Origin: Ignavibacteriaceae bacterium
GTDB lineage: Bacteria; Bacteroidota; Ignavibacteria; Ignavibacteriales; Ignavibacteriaceae
DNA: 64,000 nt
Assembly (NCBI GenBank): GCA_013388545.1
Contig: JACAFB010000033.1
Span: forward strand, 33,466 to 97,465
Direction: 5' to 3'
Shown here piece by piece: positions 38,584 through 50,590 of the stretch. Made by a program: the position numbers and the translations under genes. The notes under the pieces were generated by a model. The model worked only from the letters and a program-made list of their open reading frames with translations, was not told the DNA's origin and made no database searches. Every line of letters begins with the position of its first letter. The stretch's first letter is position 1.

Positions 38584-39606
38584 ATGGCAAAAAATAAACC
38601 CGAAATTCCTTCCGTAATTGATGTCTCAAGGCAGCTAAGGAAAGGTTCCTTAAAACCGGTATATTATTTATTCGGGGAAGACGTATTTGGAATAAATAGT
38701 ACACTGGAACTTATTGACAAAGCCATTTCACCGGTTATCGAGAGCGATTTTGATAAAGAGTTTTATTATGGCGAAGATAAAACAGTTCAGCAGATAATCA
38801 GTGCGGCAAATGCTTACCCGTTTGGATCCTCAAAAAAGCTGCTAGTTGTTAAAGAGTTTGATAAAGTAAAAGAGAAAAAAAATCTTGTTAGTTATATATC
38901 AGCACCTTCTGAAACAACAATAATGGTTTTAATTCAATATGGCGGAATTTCTAACTACGCAATTGAACCCTTTAAATCTCTGGTTTCCTCCGGATATATT
39001 TATGAGTCGAGAGAATTAAAAGGAAACAATCTTATTGAATGGCTGATTGATTATGCAGAAACGAGGGGCAAATTCATTTCTAACTCAAATGCTGATTATC
39101 TGATAAATTTACTTGGTGGGAATAGAACGCTTTTAGAATCAAATCTTGAAAAGTTGTTTGTGTTTCTTGGGGATAAAAAGGAAGTCGACATAAACGTTAT
39201 AAAATCTCTTACTGTTTCATTAAAACAAAATACAATCTTTGACTTGCAAAATGCAGTCGGCAACAGAAACGAAGCTTTAGCCTTGAAAGTTTTGCATAAT
39301 TTATTAGATAATGGCGTAGAGCCAACTGTAATAGTCTTTATGCTTGTCAGATATTTCACCGCAATTGCCAAACTGATTGAATTATCACGCGGCTCTATTC
39401 AGCCTGCTGAAATAGCAAAAAAAATTGAAGTGCCCTATTTTACACTAAATGACTATAATTCTGCTGTAAAAAACTTTAGTGCCGGGCAAGTTCTGGAAGC
39501 TGCAAATGCTCTTTTCAAAGCAGAAAAAACACTTAAAACAACCTCATCGGATATAAAAACAACTTTGACCATCTTGCTTTATGAAATTTTTCATGGCGAG
39601 CAGTAA
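38584..39606 (+). CDS. holA: DNA polymerase III subunit delta
   Basis: The 340-residue protein has the HolA layout: PVYYLFGEDVFGINSTLELI at the N-terminus, a RecA-like domain with KKLLVVKEFDKVK, and a helical C-terminal collar region. HolA is the clamp-loader delta subunit, which opens the beta clamp in DNA replication. The family has low sequence conservation, so the symbol rests on length and these motifs. It lies alone after a long inverted repeat. Confidence 0.85.
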   Translation: MAKNKPEIPSVIDVSRQLRKGSLKPVYYLFGEDVFGINSTLELIDKAISPVIESDFDKEFYYGEDKTVQQIISAANAYPFGSSKKLLVVKEFDKVKEKKNLVSYISAPSETTIMVLIQYGGISNYAIEPFKSLVSSGYIYESRELKGNNLIEWLIDYAETRGKFISNSNADYLINLLGGNRTLLESNLEKLFVFLGDKKEVDINVIKSLTVSLKQNTIFDLQNAVGNRNEALALKVLHNLLDNGVEPTVIVFMLVRYFTAIAKLIELSRGSIQPAEIAKKIEVPYFTLNDYNSAVKNFSAGQVLEAANALFKAEKTLKTTSSDIKTTLTILLYEIFHGEQ

Positions 39607-39699
39607 TCAAAAATGAATATTTTTTCAGGTTATAAAGCTTTTTGATTATTTTTTAAATGAATTTTGAAACATTTAATTCTAAAGAAAGTATAAAAACGG

Positions 39700-40290
39700 T
39701 TGACAGATAAAAGCTTACAAGAGCTTACGGATGAAGAGCTGATTCTTGAGTTTCAGAAAAATTCGACAATTAGAGCATTTGAAATATTAGTTTCGCGTTA
39801 CAAGAATCCTCTGGTTAATTACGTTTACCGGTTTTTAGGAAGCTATGAGGTAAGTGTTGATGTTGTTCAGGAGACGATGATAAAGGTTTACCGCTACAAA
39901 GATTCATACAATCAGATAGCAAAATTTTCTACCTGGATTTATACAATTGCCGGGAATCTTGCACGAACTGAATATCAGAGAAGGAAAAGAAAAAATCTCT
40001 TTTCAATAAATTCTTACGGTGAGGACAAAGATGAAACCTTTGAAATACCTGATGAAAGCTATAGACCAGATATCATTACCGACAGTGGCATTAAAGATAA
40101 AATCATACAGGATGCATTGTTGAAGGTTTCTCCGGTTTACAGGGAAATGGTTATTCTGCGTGATATTCAGGAATTATCATATGAAGAAATTGCAGAGATA
40201 AAATCTTTGTCGGTTGGCACTGTAAAATCTAGAATTAATCGCGGCAGAGCTCATCTTCAGAAGCTGTTAAAAGATATTTATAATGAGTAG
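39700..40290 (+). CDS. ECF-type RNA polymerase sigma factor
   Basis: The 196-residue protein has sigma region 2 (FEILVSRYKNPLVNYVYRFLG; VVQETMIKVYRYKD; FSTWIYTIAGNLARTEYQRR) and region 4 (MVILRDIQELSYEEIAEI; GTVKSRINRGRAHLQ). The linker between them is short, as in ECF sigma factors. The start is TTG at 39700. It is followed 8 nt later by a gene for a single-span membrane protein, the usual arrangement for a sigma/anti-sigma pair. Target promoters are unknown. Confidence 0.88.
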   Translation: MTDKSLQELTDEELILEFQKNSTIRAFEILVSRYKNPLVNYVYRFLGSYEVSVDVVQETMIKVYRYKDSYNQIAKFSTWIYTIAGNLARTEYQRRKRKNLFSINSYGEDKDETFEIPDESYRPDIITDSGIKDKIIQDALLKVSPVYREMVILRDIQELSYEEIAEIKSLSVGTVKSRINRGRAHLQKLLKDIYNE

Positions 40291-40298
40291 GTTTAGAG

Positions 40299-40955
40299 AT
40301 GAATAATTTAAACGATGAAAAAAGATTTGAAGAGATAATTGATAAACTGAAAAGTCTAAACAAGATTTCTGCTCCTGATTACTTTGAATCCAATTTAATG
40401 AGGAGAATTAATCAAGAAGACTTTTCAAAAGAAAAACCGGAAATAAAATCTAAATTTTCTCTTTCACGTTTGGTCCCCTCATCTGCACTTGTGTTAACTA
40501 CAATCATAATAGTTTTAATACTTCAGTCTTCAGATAAGAAAATTTTAGATCCTTTACAAATGGAGCCAAAGCTTAAGGAAGAGATAATCTACCGCGAGAA
40601 GCCAGGCGCAATTCCTGATGAAAGCAATAGTCCAATTGGCGGTGTTGAGAAAAAATCAACTGGTGAAATGATTTTTGAGTCCGAAGAACCTTCCTTGCTT
40701 TCAGCCCCGGTGCTTAAAGATGAAAGCAAAAAAACTGAAGATTTTATGCCAAACTCCGAAATTATCAATGAATTAAATGTTACAACTGAGGGTGTGACTG
40801 CCCCGGGTCAGTTCGAGAAATCTCTTGATAAAAGCAACCTTAATTTCAAGCAAATTCTGCTTTCAGACTCTCAAAAACAAAAAATTGAGATGCTAAAGGA
40901 AAAATTGGATTCGCTACAACTTAAAAAAGACAGTACTAAAACCAGGCTTAAATAA
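40299..40955 (+). CDS. Single-span membrane protein, probable anti-sigma partner
   Basis: The 218-residue protein has a cytoplasmic N-terminus (about 1-65), one transmembrane segment near 66-84 (ALVLTTIIIVLIL) and a low-complexity charged outer part. The N-terminus contains APDYFESNLMRRI, reminiscent of anti-sigma N-termini, but I do not see a clear zinc anti-sigma motif. The gene directly follows the ECF sigma gene and is probably cotranscribed. Anti-sigma function is inferred from position and topology. Confidence 0.55.
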   Translation: MNNLNDEKRFEEIIDKLKSLNKISAPDYFESNLMRRINQEDFSKEKPEIKSKFSLSRLVPSSALVLTTIIIVLILQSSDKKILDPLQMEPKLKEEIIYREKPGAIPDESNSPIGGVEKKSTGEMIFESEEPSLLSAPVLKDESKKTEDFMPNSEIINELNVTTEGVTAPGQFEKSLDKSNLNFKQILLSDSQKQKIEMLKEKLDSLQLKKDSTKTRLK

Positions 40956-40961
40956 TAAATC

Positions 40962-40993
40962 ATTGGATTATTAGATTAACTTTTATAGATTTG
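40962..40993 (+). promoter_or_regulatory. Bacteroidota-type promoter of the L31 gene
   Basis: TAGATTTG (40986-40993) matches TAnnTTTG, with ATTG (three of four bases of TTTG) ending 20 nt upstream. A start near 41000 would give a 39-nt leader to the L31 gene. Confidence 0.45.
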
Positions 40994-41038
40994 TCTTCCT
41001 TAAATAAGAGAATCATAAAATAGATAGGATTTTTTACG

Positions 41039-41290
41039 ATGAAGAAAGGTATTCATCCGGATTATAGGCCTGTTGTTTTTCAGGATGTTTCCGCTGATTT
41101 TTCAATATTGACCCGATCAACCATTAAAACCAATGATACGATCCAGTGGACTGACGGTAAAACTTATCCTCTGGTAAGATTAGAAATATCCAGCGCTTCG
41201 CATCCATTCTTTACCGGAAAGCAAAAGCTTCTAGATACTGCTGGAAGGGTTGAGAAGTTTAATAAAAAGTATGGCAAGAAAAAAAGTTAA
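41039..41290 (+). CDS. rpmE2: 50S ribosomal protein L31, type B
   Basis: The 83-residue protein matches type B L31, with [41 protein letters not shown]. It lacks the zinc-binding cysteines of type A L31, the form that can replace it under zinc limitation in some bacteria. It is followed by a strong terminator and preceded by a Bacteroidota-type promoter, so it is probably a single-gene unit. Confidence 0.94.
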   Translation: MKKGIHPDYRPVVFQDVSADFSILTRSTIKTNDTIQWTDGKTYPLVRLEISSASHPFFTGKQKLLDTAGRVEKFNKKYGKKKS

Positions 41291-41304
41291 TTCTCAAAAT
41301 TATT

Positions 41305-41328
41305 TGCCCCGATATTCGGGGCATTTTT
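41305..41328 (+). terminator. Rho-independent terminator after rpmE2
   Basis: The 8-bp stem TGCCCCGA / TCGGGGCA with a 3-nt loop is followed by five T residues, 14 nt past the L31 stop. Confidence 0.92.
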
Positions 41329-41461
41329 GCTTTAAATACCTCTCAAAAAAACTTCTGATCATTAACTTTTCTCTTCTCAAATCCTTTGCTGAATTTTTAG
41401 TATAAGAATCTTACTTCAAAAAATATTAAATTATCCCTCAAACTTTTATAAAGGATTAGCT

Positions 41462-42733
41462 TTGCAACTGTGCATTTTTGAAGATCATAATTTCAACAAT
41501 TTTTATCCATTGAATCTTTCCAGACCGGTTTATGAACTGGTTTGCGGTTTATCAACATTAAAGGAAAAATTATTACGAAACTTTCCCTCGGTAAAGTATT
41601 CACTTCATTGCCGGAAATATCTTGAAGAAGTTATTAAAGAGGAAAGCCACAACATTCCAGTAAATGAAATCTGGGATGAAGTATGCCTGTTCTTAAATGG
41701 ATCTGTTATAGACTGGCAATCTTTAGAGAATCTTGAATTGCATAAATTGGATTCTGACAAATTATTTATAAATGGTGATGTAGTTATTGCAGCACGTATA
41801 TCGGGAAATAATCTTAATAAAATCAAATCGAATTTACCGGATACTTTTAAGCAAGAAGATTTTGCAGGAATTCCTGTCGAAAATACGGAAGTAAAAGCTG
41901 CCCGTTTTATCTGGGATCTGATAAAATATAATGGGAAAGAAATTACTGAAGATATTAAATGGATTATTTCAAAATCTACCAGTCTGAGAGACAATCCTCA
42001 TCAAGGCAATATTTATGAAGGTGTATATACGGTTGGTAAAAAAGACATCTATATTGAAAGCGGTGCAGTTGTTAAACCAGGCGTTGTCCTTGATGCTTCC
42101 AATGGGCCTATATTCATTGACCGGGATGCTTTGGTTTACCCAAATGCAGCGATCGAAGGTCCGGTTTATATTGGCGAAGAATCAAGAATTAAAATGGGCG
42201 CTACGATTTATGAAAATGTTTCAATCGGTAAAGTCTGTAAAGTAGGCGGCGAAGTCGAAGAATGTATTTTTATGCCCTACTCAAATAAGCAGCACGCCGG
42301 ATTTATTGGTCACGCATATATCGGAAGCTGGGTTAACCTTGGAGCTGATACAAATTGCAGCGATTTAAAGAATAATTACAGCCCGGTTACAGCGACGATC
42401 GATGATAAAAAATACGAAACCGGATTACAATTTCTTGGTTTAATTATTGGTGATCACTCAAAATCAGCAATTAACACAATGTTTAACACTGGAACCATAG
42501 CGGGATTTTCAAGCAATATTTTCGGAAGCGGGTTCCCTGACAAATTTATTCCATCTTTTGCCTGGGGCGGCGGCGAAGAGATGACAACCTATGAATTAGC
42601 GAAGGCTCTTGAAGTCGCTAAAAAGGTTATGGCCCGCAGAAAAAAAACTCTTACGCCTGCAGCAGAAGAAATGTTTAATAAAATATTTGAACTAACCAGT
42701 ATAGAAAGAAATCGTCGGGGATTCCCTGGATAA
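41462..42733 (+). CDS. Alternative GlmU-type nucleotidyltransferase/acyltransferase
   Basis: The 423-residue protein matches the alternative Bacteroidota GlmU family: N-terminal FYPLNLSRPVYELVCGLSTLKEKL replaces the usual LAAGxGTRM sugar-nucleotidyl motif. From about residue 180 it forms a left-handed beta-helix of hexapeptide repeats (PIFIDRDALVYPNAAI, VYIGEESRIKMGATI), with HAYIGSWVNLGADT. The family is thought to make UDP-GlcNAc. The start is TTG at 41462. A second GlmU-like protein is encoded at 57696-59201. Activity is inferred. Confidence 0.78.
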   Translation: MQLCIFEDHNFNNFYPLNLSRPVYELVCGLSTLKEKLLRNFPSVKYSLHCRKYLEEVIKEESHNIPVNEIWDEVCLFLNGSVIDWQSLENLELHKLDSDKLFINGDVVIAARISGNNLNKIKSNLPDTFKQEDFAGIPVENTEVKAARFIWDLIKYNGKEITEDIKWIISKSTSLRDNPHQGNIYEGVYTVGKKDIYIESGAVVKPGVVLDASNGPIFIDRDALVYPNAAIEGPVYIGEESRIKMGATIYENVSIGKVCKVGGEVEECIFMPYSNKQHAGFIGHAYIGSWVNLGADTNCSDLKNNYSPVTATIDDKKYETGLQFLGLIIGDHSKSAINTMFNTGTIAGFSSNIFGSGFPDKFIPSFAWGGGEEMTTYELAKALEVAKKVMARRKKTLTPAAEEMFNKIFELTSIERNRRGFPG

Positions 42734-42737
42734 TTTT

Positions 42738-44105
42738 ATGTCAGAACTTTTAGAAGAACATAATATAAAGGATTTATACGCCGGCGTTCGTGGTCTTGCA
42801 GTCAAGGTTCTCAACCGGGTTGAAAGAAGTGATTCTTACCTTGAAAAATTACTCGATAATGAAATGAGAACCACTGATCTTTCAGGACCTGATAAAGCGC
42901 TTCTTTATGAAATTGTACATGGTGTGATCCGATGGATGGGAAGATTGGATTGGATCCTTAATGGATTTTATAAAGGGCAGTTCTCGAAAGCTATTCCTAA
43001 CCTCAAAAACGGGTTGCGCGTTGCCTTGTATCAAATTCTTTTTCTTGAAAGAATTCCGGATGATGCAGCAGTTAATGAAGCTGTAGAGTTTGTTAAAAAA
43101 CTGCAGGGGCAAAAACCTGCTGATCTTACCAACGCTATTCTAAGAAATATTATAAGGAGTAAGAATGCTATACGCTATCCTGATCCTGAAGAAGATCTAA
43201 TAGGTTATTTTGCCGCTTACTATTCTCATCCATCCTGGCTGGTTAAAAGGTATGTAAGTCGTTTTGGTAGAGAAGATGCCGAAAAGTTGTTAATCGCAAA
43301 TAATGAAAAACCGTATTTAACTTTACGTATGAATGCACTAAAAACAAATCCGGAAGAATTTAAAGTTTTGCTTGGTTCAGTAAATTTGAAGTACCTTACC
43401 GGCAAATATCTGCCTGAGTTTTTCCAGCTTCAGAATCTGACCAACATTACTGCCTGGGAATATTATGCAAAGGGATATTTCAATATTCAGGACGAAAGTG
43501 CAGGCCTTGCCTGCCGCCTTCTTAAAGTAACAGAAGGTTCGAGAATACTTGATTTATGTGCAGCTCCCGGAGGGAAAACTGCTTATCTTGCTTCTCTTAT
43601 CCGGGACAGAGGTGAAATAGTTGCAATTGATAAATACGAAAGCAGACTGAACTTACTTAAGAAGAACAATGAAAGACTCGGCTTAACCTGTATTAAACCT
43701 ATTTCAGTGGACGCGCTTGAATTCAACGATTCTGAATTTGATTTTGTTCTGGCAGATGTGCCTTGCACAGGTACAGGAACCCTTTCAAAGAAACCAGATA
43801 TTAAATGGAAAAAAGATATTTTTGATATCAGGAACATGAATCTTTTGCAACTACAACTTCTTATTAAAGCTTCTGAGTTAGTGAAAGTGGGTGGAGCCGT
43901 TGTTTACAGTACCTGTTCGTTAGAACCCGAAGAAAATTTTGAAATTGTAAAAAAGTTTCTGGATACTCATCCGAATTTTAAACTTGAAAATGCATCTGAT
44001 ATTCTTCCTGCAGAACTCGTTGATGAAAACGGTTGTATTCAGACTTTGCCTCACGTGCATAAAATGGACGGGGCTTTTGCAGCAAGATTAGTTCGCAATA
44101 ATTAA
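42738..44105 (+). CDS. rsmB: 16S rRNA (cytosine(967)-C(5))-methyltransferase
   Basis: The 455-residue protein has the NusB-like N-terminal helical domain (about 10-150) and a methyltransferase domain with LDLCAAPGGKTAYL and the catalytic and release cysteines in DVPCTGTGTLSKKPD and YSTCSLEPEE. It methylates C967 of 16S rRNA. Numbering is by E. coli analogy; Fmu/Sun-family specificity is inferred. It starts four bases after the GlmU-type gene. Confidence 0.9.
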   Translation: MSELLEEHNIKDLYAGVRGLAVKVLNRVERSDSYLEKLLDNEMRTTDLSGPDKALLYEIVHGVIRWMGRLDWILNGFYKGQFSKAIPNLKNGLRVALYQILFLERIPDDAAVNEAVEFVKKLQGQKPADLTNAILRNIIRSKNAIRYPDPEEDLIGYFAAYYSHPSWLVKRYVSRFGREDAEKLLIANNEKPYLTLRMNALKTNPEEFKVLLGSVNLKYLTGKYLPEFFQLQNLTNITAWEYYAKGYFNIQDESAGLACRLLKVTEGSRILDLCAAPGGKTAYLASLIRDRGEIVAIDKYESRLNLLKKNNERLGLTCIKPISVDALEFNDSEFDFVLADVPCTGTGTLSKKPDIKWKKDIFDIRNMNLLQLQLLIKASELVKVGGAVVYSTCSLEPEENFEIVKKFLDTHPNFKLENASDILPAELVDENGCIQTLPHVHKMDGAFAARLVRNN

Positions 44106-44125
44106 TAACTAAATATAATTACACA

Positions 44126-45034
44126 ATGCTTTCTCAATTTGCAGAAGAACTAAAAACAGCCCGTGAAAAAGCTAACCTTTCTCAGCAGCAGCTTGCTGCT
44201 AAAATCAGGATTGATCTGAAATTTCTTAAAGCCATGGAAGAGGGAAACTTTTCCTTTCTTCCCGAAATTTATGTTAATGCCTTTGTCAGGGAATATGCTC
44301 GTGTGGTTGGGCTTGATGAGAAGAGAACCTTTAACCGGTTTCAGTTAGCAAAGCAGGGAAAACTTGTTGCCGAAGTTGAGGAAGATATAGAAAGACCGGT
44401 TTCATTTCTGGAATCGAAAACAACCTCCGCCAAGAAATCGAAAGCAATAAGACTGGATCAGGAACAATCTAAAATCTCTGATGAAAGCACTCCCGAACAA
44501 CCAAAACAACCTGCACCTGAAAAGAAAAAGCTAAACCCTGTTTACTTTATTGCAGCCGGGGGGGTCGTAATTATAACCTTGATATCCTATTTTCTTTTCT
44601 TCAACAAGGGACCGGAAATTGTTGTTAAAGAAAAACCCTTTGAACAATTGGTTGAAGATTCAAAACAACGATATGAAGAAGAAAAGCCCGTGACTGATGT
44701 TCCTGTTGATACAATTGCTTCTCAAACTAACACTCAATCTGCAAATCAACAAGATAGCCTGATTCTTGTATTTAAAGCCTTTGATACTTCCTGGATCAGA
44801 GTTATTAAAGACGATAAAATCGTTGAAGAATTTTTACTCGCTCCTAATACTCAAAAAAGTGTGAAAGCAAAATCAAACTACAAAATAACTCTTGGAAATT
44901 CTGGCGGAGTTCAGATTTCCTTAAACAATAAACAAATTGGATTCAACGGGAAACCCGGAAAGGTTGTTCATCTTTCACTTAGCTCTGCCGGAATTGAATA
45001 CCTCTCTTCTCCTCCAAATATTCAGAGTGAATAA
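44126..45034 (+). CDS. RodZ-like helix-turn-helix membrane protein
   Basis: The 302-residue protein has an Xre-type HTH_25 domain at 1-70 (ELKTAREKANLSQQQLAAK) and a transmembrane segment near 140-160 (FIAAGGVVIITLISYFLFF), then a periplasmic C-terminal domain (DUF4115-like) with ILVFKAFDTSWIRVIKD. This layout matches RodZ, which couples MreB to the cell wall. The rod-shape genes are not in the window, so the symbol is not assigned. It is followed immediately by ligA. Confidence 0.8.
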   Translation: MLSQFAEELKTAREKANLSQQQLAAKIRIDLKFLKAMEEGNFSFLPEIYVNAFVREYARVVGLDEKRTFNRFQLAKQGKLVAEVEEDIERPVSFLESKTTSAKKSKAIRLDQEQSKISDESTPEQPKQPAPEKKKLNPVYFIAAGGVVIITLISYFLFFNKGPEIVVKEKPFEQLVEDSKQRYEEEKPVTDVPVDTIASQTNTQSANQQDSLILVFKAFDTSWIRVIKDDKIVEEFLLAPNTQKSVKAKSNYKITLGNSGGVQISLNNKQIGFNGKPGKVVHLSLSSAGIEYLSSPPNIQSE

Positions 45035-47592
<2,558 letters not shown>

Positions 47593-47599
47593 GACTTAC

Positions 47600-47947
47600 A
47601 TGAATTACGAGATAAAAAAAATAGGCGACATAACCCTTTTCAAATTAAATGAAAGACGTCTTGACACAAACATCTCGGGCTTATTAAAAGGTGAATTTAC
47701 TATTTTGCTCAAAGTTGAAGGGGCAAATAAATTAATAATTGATTTAAGTGAAGTTGAAACCTGCGATAGTTCTGGTTTAAGTGCTATTCTTGTTGCAAAC
47801 CGAATTCTGAATTCCGTCAACGGGCAAATAATGATTGCCTCCCCATCCGAACGTGTTTATAATCTGATTAAGATAACTCAGCTTGACCGTGTTTTGCCGG
47901 TATTTGAAACCGTTGACCAGGCAATGGCTGAAATTCGAAAGGATTAA
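47600..47947 (+). CDS. STAS-domain anti-anti-sigma-like protein
   Basis: The 115-residue protein has a STAS fold, with LIIDLSEVETCDSSGLSAIL. The Ser at about 57-58 corresponds to the serine that is phosphorylated in SpoIIAA/RsbV-type proteins. A partner kinase is not seen in the window. It lies 7 nt after the Rossmann-like gene and just before the symporter. Its function as an anti-sigma antagonist is inferred from the family. Confidence 0.75.
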   Translation: MNYEIKKIGDITLFKLNERRLDTNISGLLKGEFTILLKVEGANKLIIDLSEVETCDSSGLSAILVANRILNSVNGQIMIASPSERVYNLIKITQLDRVLPVFETVDQAMAEIRKD

Positions 47948-47951
47948 ATTT

Positions 47952-49403
47952 TTGCAGACAGGGTTAATCGATTACCTGATTATTGCAATTTATATGATCG
48001 TAGTTGCGTCTTTAGGTAGTTTATTAGGTGGTAAACAAAAATCTGTTAATGACTATTTCCTTGCGTCAAAGAATGTTCCCTGGTGGACAATTTGCTTTTC
48101 TATTGTAGCTGCTGAAACAAGCGCACTTACCTTTATATCAATTCCCGGATTAGCTTATGCTTCAAATCTAAATTTTCTTCAGGTTGCTTTTGGTTATTTA
48201 ATAGGAAGAATATTTGTTGCTTTTGTTTTTCTTCCGCAATACTATAAAGGTAATCTGACGACTGCTTACAATTTTCTCGAAGTCAGGTTCGGAGCTAAAA
48301 TAAGAACATTTGCTTCTTTTGTATTTTTATTCACACGCACCGCAGCAGACGGAGTCAGACTTTTTGCAACAGCAATTCCTCTTTATCTGATGTTGAATAT
48401 AAGTCCTCAATATGCGATTGTAATTATTGCTTTTGTTGCTTTAATTTATGTTTACACTGGCGGAATCAAAGGTGTAATTTGGGTTGATGCTTTTCAGATG
48501 TTGGTATATTTAGGTGGTGCAGTTGTTGCAGGAATTTTTATTTTGAAACTGCTTCCTGATGGATGGAATACAGTAATTCTTAAGGCAAATGCAGAATCAA
48601 AATTTTCTTTGCTCAACTTTGGATTAGGAAGTGATTTAAATTCATTTTTCAAACAGCCGTATAATTTATTTGCCGGAATTATTGGCGGGGCTTTTGTTTC
48701 AATGGCTTCACATGGTGCCGATCAACTTGTTGTGCAACGTTTATTAACAGCAGGGAATCTTCGCAAAGCTCAAGCCGCTGTTATCGGAAGCGGAATAATT
48801 GTGGTCTTTCAGTTAGCATTGTTTCTTATCCTCGGAGTTATGCTGTTCGCTTATTACGGCAAGCTTGATATAAAAACCGATGAAGTCTTTCCTTTATTTA
48901 TTATTAACGTGCTTCCTTCCGGTGTGAAGGGGCTAATAATTGCAGCTTTATTTGCCGCTGCTCTTTCAACTATTGCCGGGTCAGTCAGTTCATTATCATC
49001 TTCAACGATGCTTGATATTATTATTCCTTTTTCTAAAAAAGAAAACAAGGGAAATAATTTCTTAATAACATCAAGGCTTGTCACGATAATGTGGTCGTTT
49101 TTACTTACTCTGTCTGCTTTTCTTTTTATGACTTCGTCCCACGCAGTTGTTGAGCAGGCGCTTAGTATTGCTTCATTTACTTATGGCGGATTATTAGGAA
49201 CATTTCTTCTGGGAATAATTAATAAAAAGGCAAAGCAGGAGGATGCCCTGGCTGGTTTTGTGGCGGGAATGCTGGTAATGGTATCTGTTATTTCATTAAA
49301 CCTGGTTGGATGGACCTGGTACACTCTGATAGGAGTTACTGCAACAATTTTTATAGGTTCCCTGTTAACCGCATTTTCCAGAACAACAAATAATTTTCAA
49401 TAG
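47952..49403 (+). CDS. Sodium:solute symporter family protein
   Basis: The protein of about 483 residues has more than ten transmembrane segments and the SSS-family features YFLASKNVPWWTICFSIVAAE and GIKGVIWVDAFQMLVY. The substrate is not deducible. I chose TTG at 47952, just past the STAS gene, with AAAGGA upstream; an upstream frame overlapping the STAS gene to 47883 lacks support. Function is solute uptake driven by sodium, inferred from the family. Confidence 0.83.
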   Translation: MQTGLIDYLIIAIYMIVVASLGSLLGGKQKSVNDYFLASKNVPWWTICFSIVAAETSALTFISIPGLAYASNLNFLQVAFGYLIGRIFVAFVFLPQYYKGNLTTAYNFLEVRFGAKIRTFASFVFLFTRTAADGVRLFATAIPLYLMLNISPQYAIVIIAFVALIYVYTGGIKGVIWVDAFQMLVYLGGAVVAGIFILKLLPDGWNTVILKANAESKFSLLNFGLGSDLNSFFKQPYNLFAGIIGGAFVSMASHGADQLVVQRLLTAGNLRKAQAAVIGSGIIVVFQLALFLILGVMLFAYYGKLDIKTDEVFPLFIINVLPSGVKGLIIAALFAAALSTIAGSVSSLSSSTMLDIIIPFSKKENKGNNFLITSRLVTIMWSFLLTLSAFLFMTSSHAVVEQALSIASFTYGGLLGTFLLGIINKKAKQEDALAGFVAGMLVMVSVISLNLVGWTWYTLIGVTATIFIGSLLTAFSRTTNNFQ

Positions 49404-49429
49404 ATGTAACTTTAGAAAAGTATTTATTT

Positions 49430-50005
49430 ATGCTCTGTTTAAAATGTGAAGCAAATTCCGGCTGGATAAAAGCCGTACTGAAAAACATCGATGAAGTAAT
49501 TATTGATCACGCACATTGCGAAAAGAAAGCAGCCGGTACAGGAATGAGTTTGCTTTCAAGCTATCCGGATAAAACTGAACTTACCCTTGCAATGGCGGAT
49601 CTTGTTGAAGAAGAAATCGGGCACTTTAAATCGGTTGTTCAGATTCTTCAAAGTAAAAATATTACTCTATCCAAAGACAAAGGGGATGAGTATGTGAAAG
49701 CTTTGTTGTCTTATGCAAGAACTACAGAACCAAACAGACTCCTTGACAGATTGCTTATTGCGGGCATAGTTGAGGCGCGCTCCTGTGAACGGCTTCAGCT
49801 AATTGCTTCTGCTGTTGAAGATTCGGAGTTGAGAAAGTTTTATTCGGAGCTCAGTAATTCCGAGGCAGGGCATTATGTGGCTTTTATAAAATTAGCTAAG
49901 ATTTACTTTGATGAAACAATAGTTCGTGCCAGGCTGGATGAACTGACTGAAATAGAAAAAAGTATAGTTCAGTCTTTGCCAAATCTGCCAGCTATGCATG
50001 GTTGA
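49430..50005 (+). CDS. MiaE-like tRNA hydroxylase family protein
   Basis: The 191-residue protein has the ferritin-like diiron motifs of the tRNA-(ms2io6A)-hydroxylase family: EEEIGHFKSVV, EARSCERL and EAGHYVAFIK, which supply Glu and His ligands. MiaE hydroxylates 2-methylthio-isopentenyl adenosine at tRNA position 37. The symbol is left blank because the substrate partner genes are not present. It follows the symporter by 26 nt. Confidence 0.8.
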   Translation: MLCLKCEANSGWIKAVLKNIDEVIIDHAHCEKKAAGTGMSLLSSYPDKTELTLAMADLVEEEIGHFKSVVQILQSKNITLSKDKGDEYVKALLSYARTTEPNRLLDRLLIAGIVEARSCERLQLIASAVEDSELRKFYSELSNSEAGHYVAFIKLAKIYFDETIVRARLDELTEIEKSIVQSLPNLPAMHG

Positions 50006-50029
50006 TATAAATAAATTTATATGGTTTAA

Positions 50030-50587
50030 ATGATGACAAAATTAAACTTAGGCTGCGGAAAAGATATCAGGAAGGATTACATAAATCTTGATGTTGTAGA
50101 TTATGGAGGCAATATGATTCATGATCTGAATTCTTTCCCATATCCCTTTGCTGAAAATTCTTTTGATGAAATTTATGCCTCACATGTCCTTGAACATCTT
50201 GATAACTTCCATAAAACTGTAACTGAACTTTACCGCCTGCTTAAGCCAAACGGGATTCTGGAAGTTTATGCACCTTTCTTCCTAAACACAAAATATTTTG
50301 GTGAACCCGATCATAAAATTCCATTCTCAATCCGAACTTTCGATAACTACGAATATATCGGTAACCGCAAACTAAAGTTCTATGAAAAGTGGAAGCTGAA
50401 CCACAGAACAAACTATGAGGCTAAAGCACAATTTGAGGTACTTGAGAAAAAATTTATAACCTCTCATTTTGCTTTATTAAAATGGATGGATTTTTTTGTG
50501 AACCTTGAACCGGTTATTTACGAAAGATTTTTTGCCGGGATATTTTCTCCGGAAGAAGTTTATTTCAAGCTGAGAGCTATTAAGTAA
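50030..50587 (+). CDS. SAM-dependent methyltransferase, class I
   Basis: The 185-residue protein has the class I motif LNLGCGKDIRKDYINLDV at residues 6-23 and FDEIYASHVLEHLDN near 48-62. It resembles small methyltransferases of surface-polysaccharide or lipid loci, but the substrate is unknown. It is convergent with the DUF423 gene, whose end lies only 4 nt away. Confidence 0.75.
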   Translation: MMTKLNLGCGKDIRKDYINLDVVDYGGNMIHDLNSFPYPFAENSFDEIYASHVLEHLDNFHKTVTELYRLLKPNGILEVYAPFFLNTKYFGEPDHKIPFSIRTFDNYEYIGNRKLKFYEKWKLNHRTNYEAKAQFEVLEKKFITSHFALLKWMDFFVNLEPVIYERFFAGIFSPEEVYFKLRAIK

Positions 50588-50590
50588 AAT

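Noticed and set aside
39700..39705. TTGACA resembling a -35 box
   Set aside because: It is the start of the sigma-factor coding sequence (TTG ACA); no matching -10 element follows and Bacteroidota promoters use another consensus.
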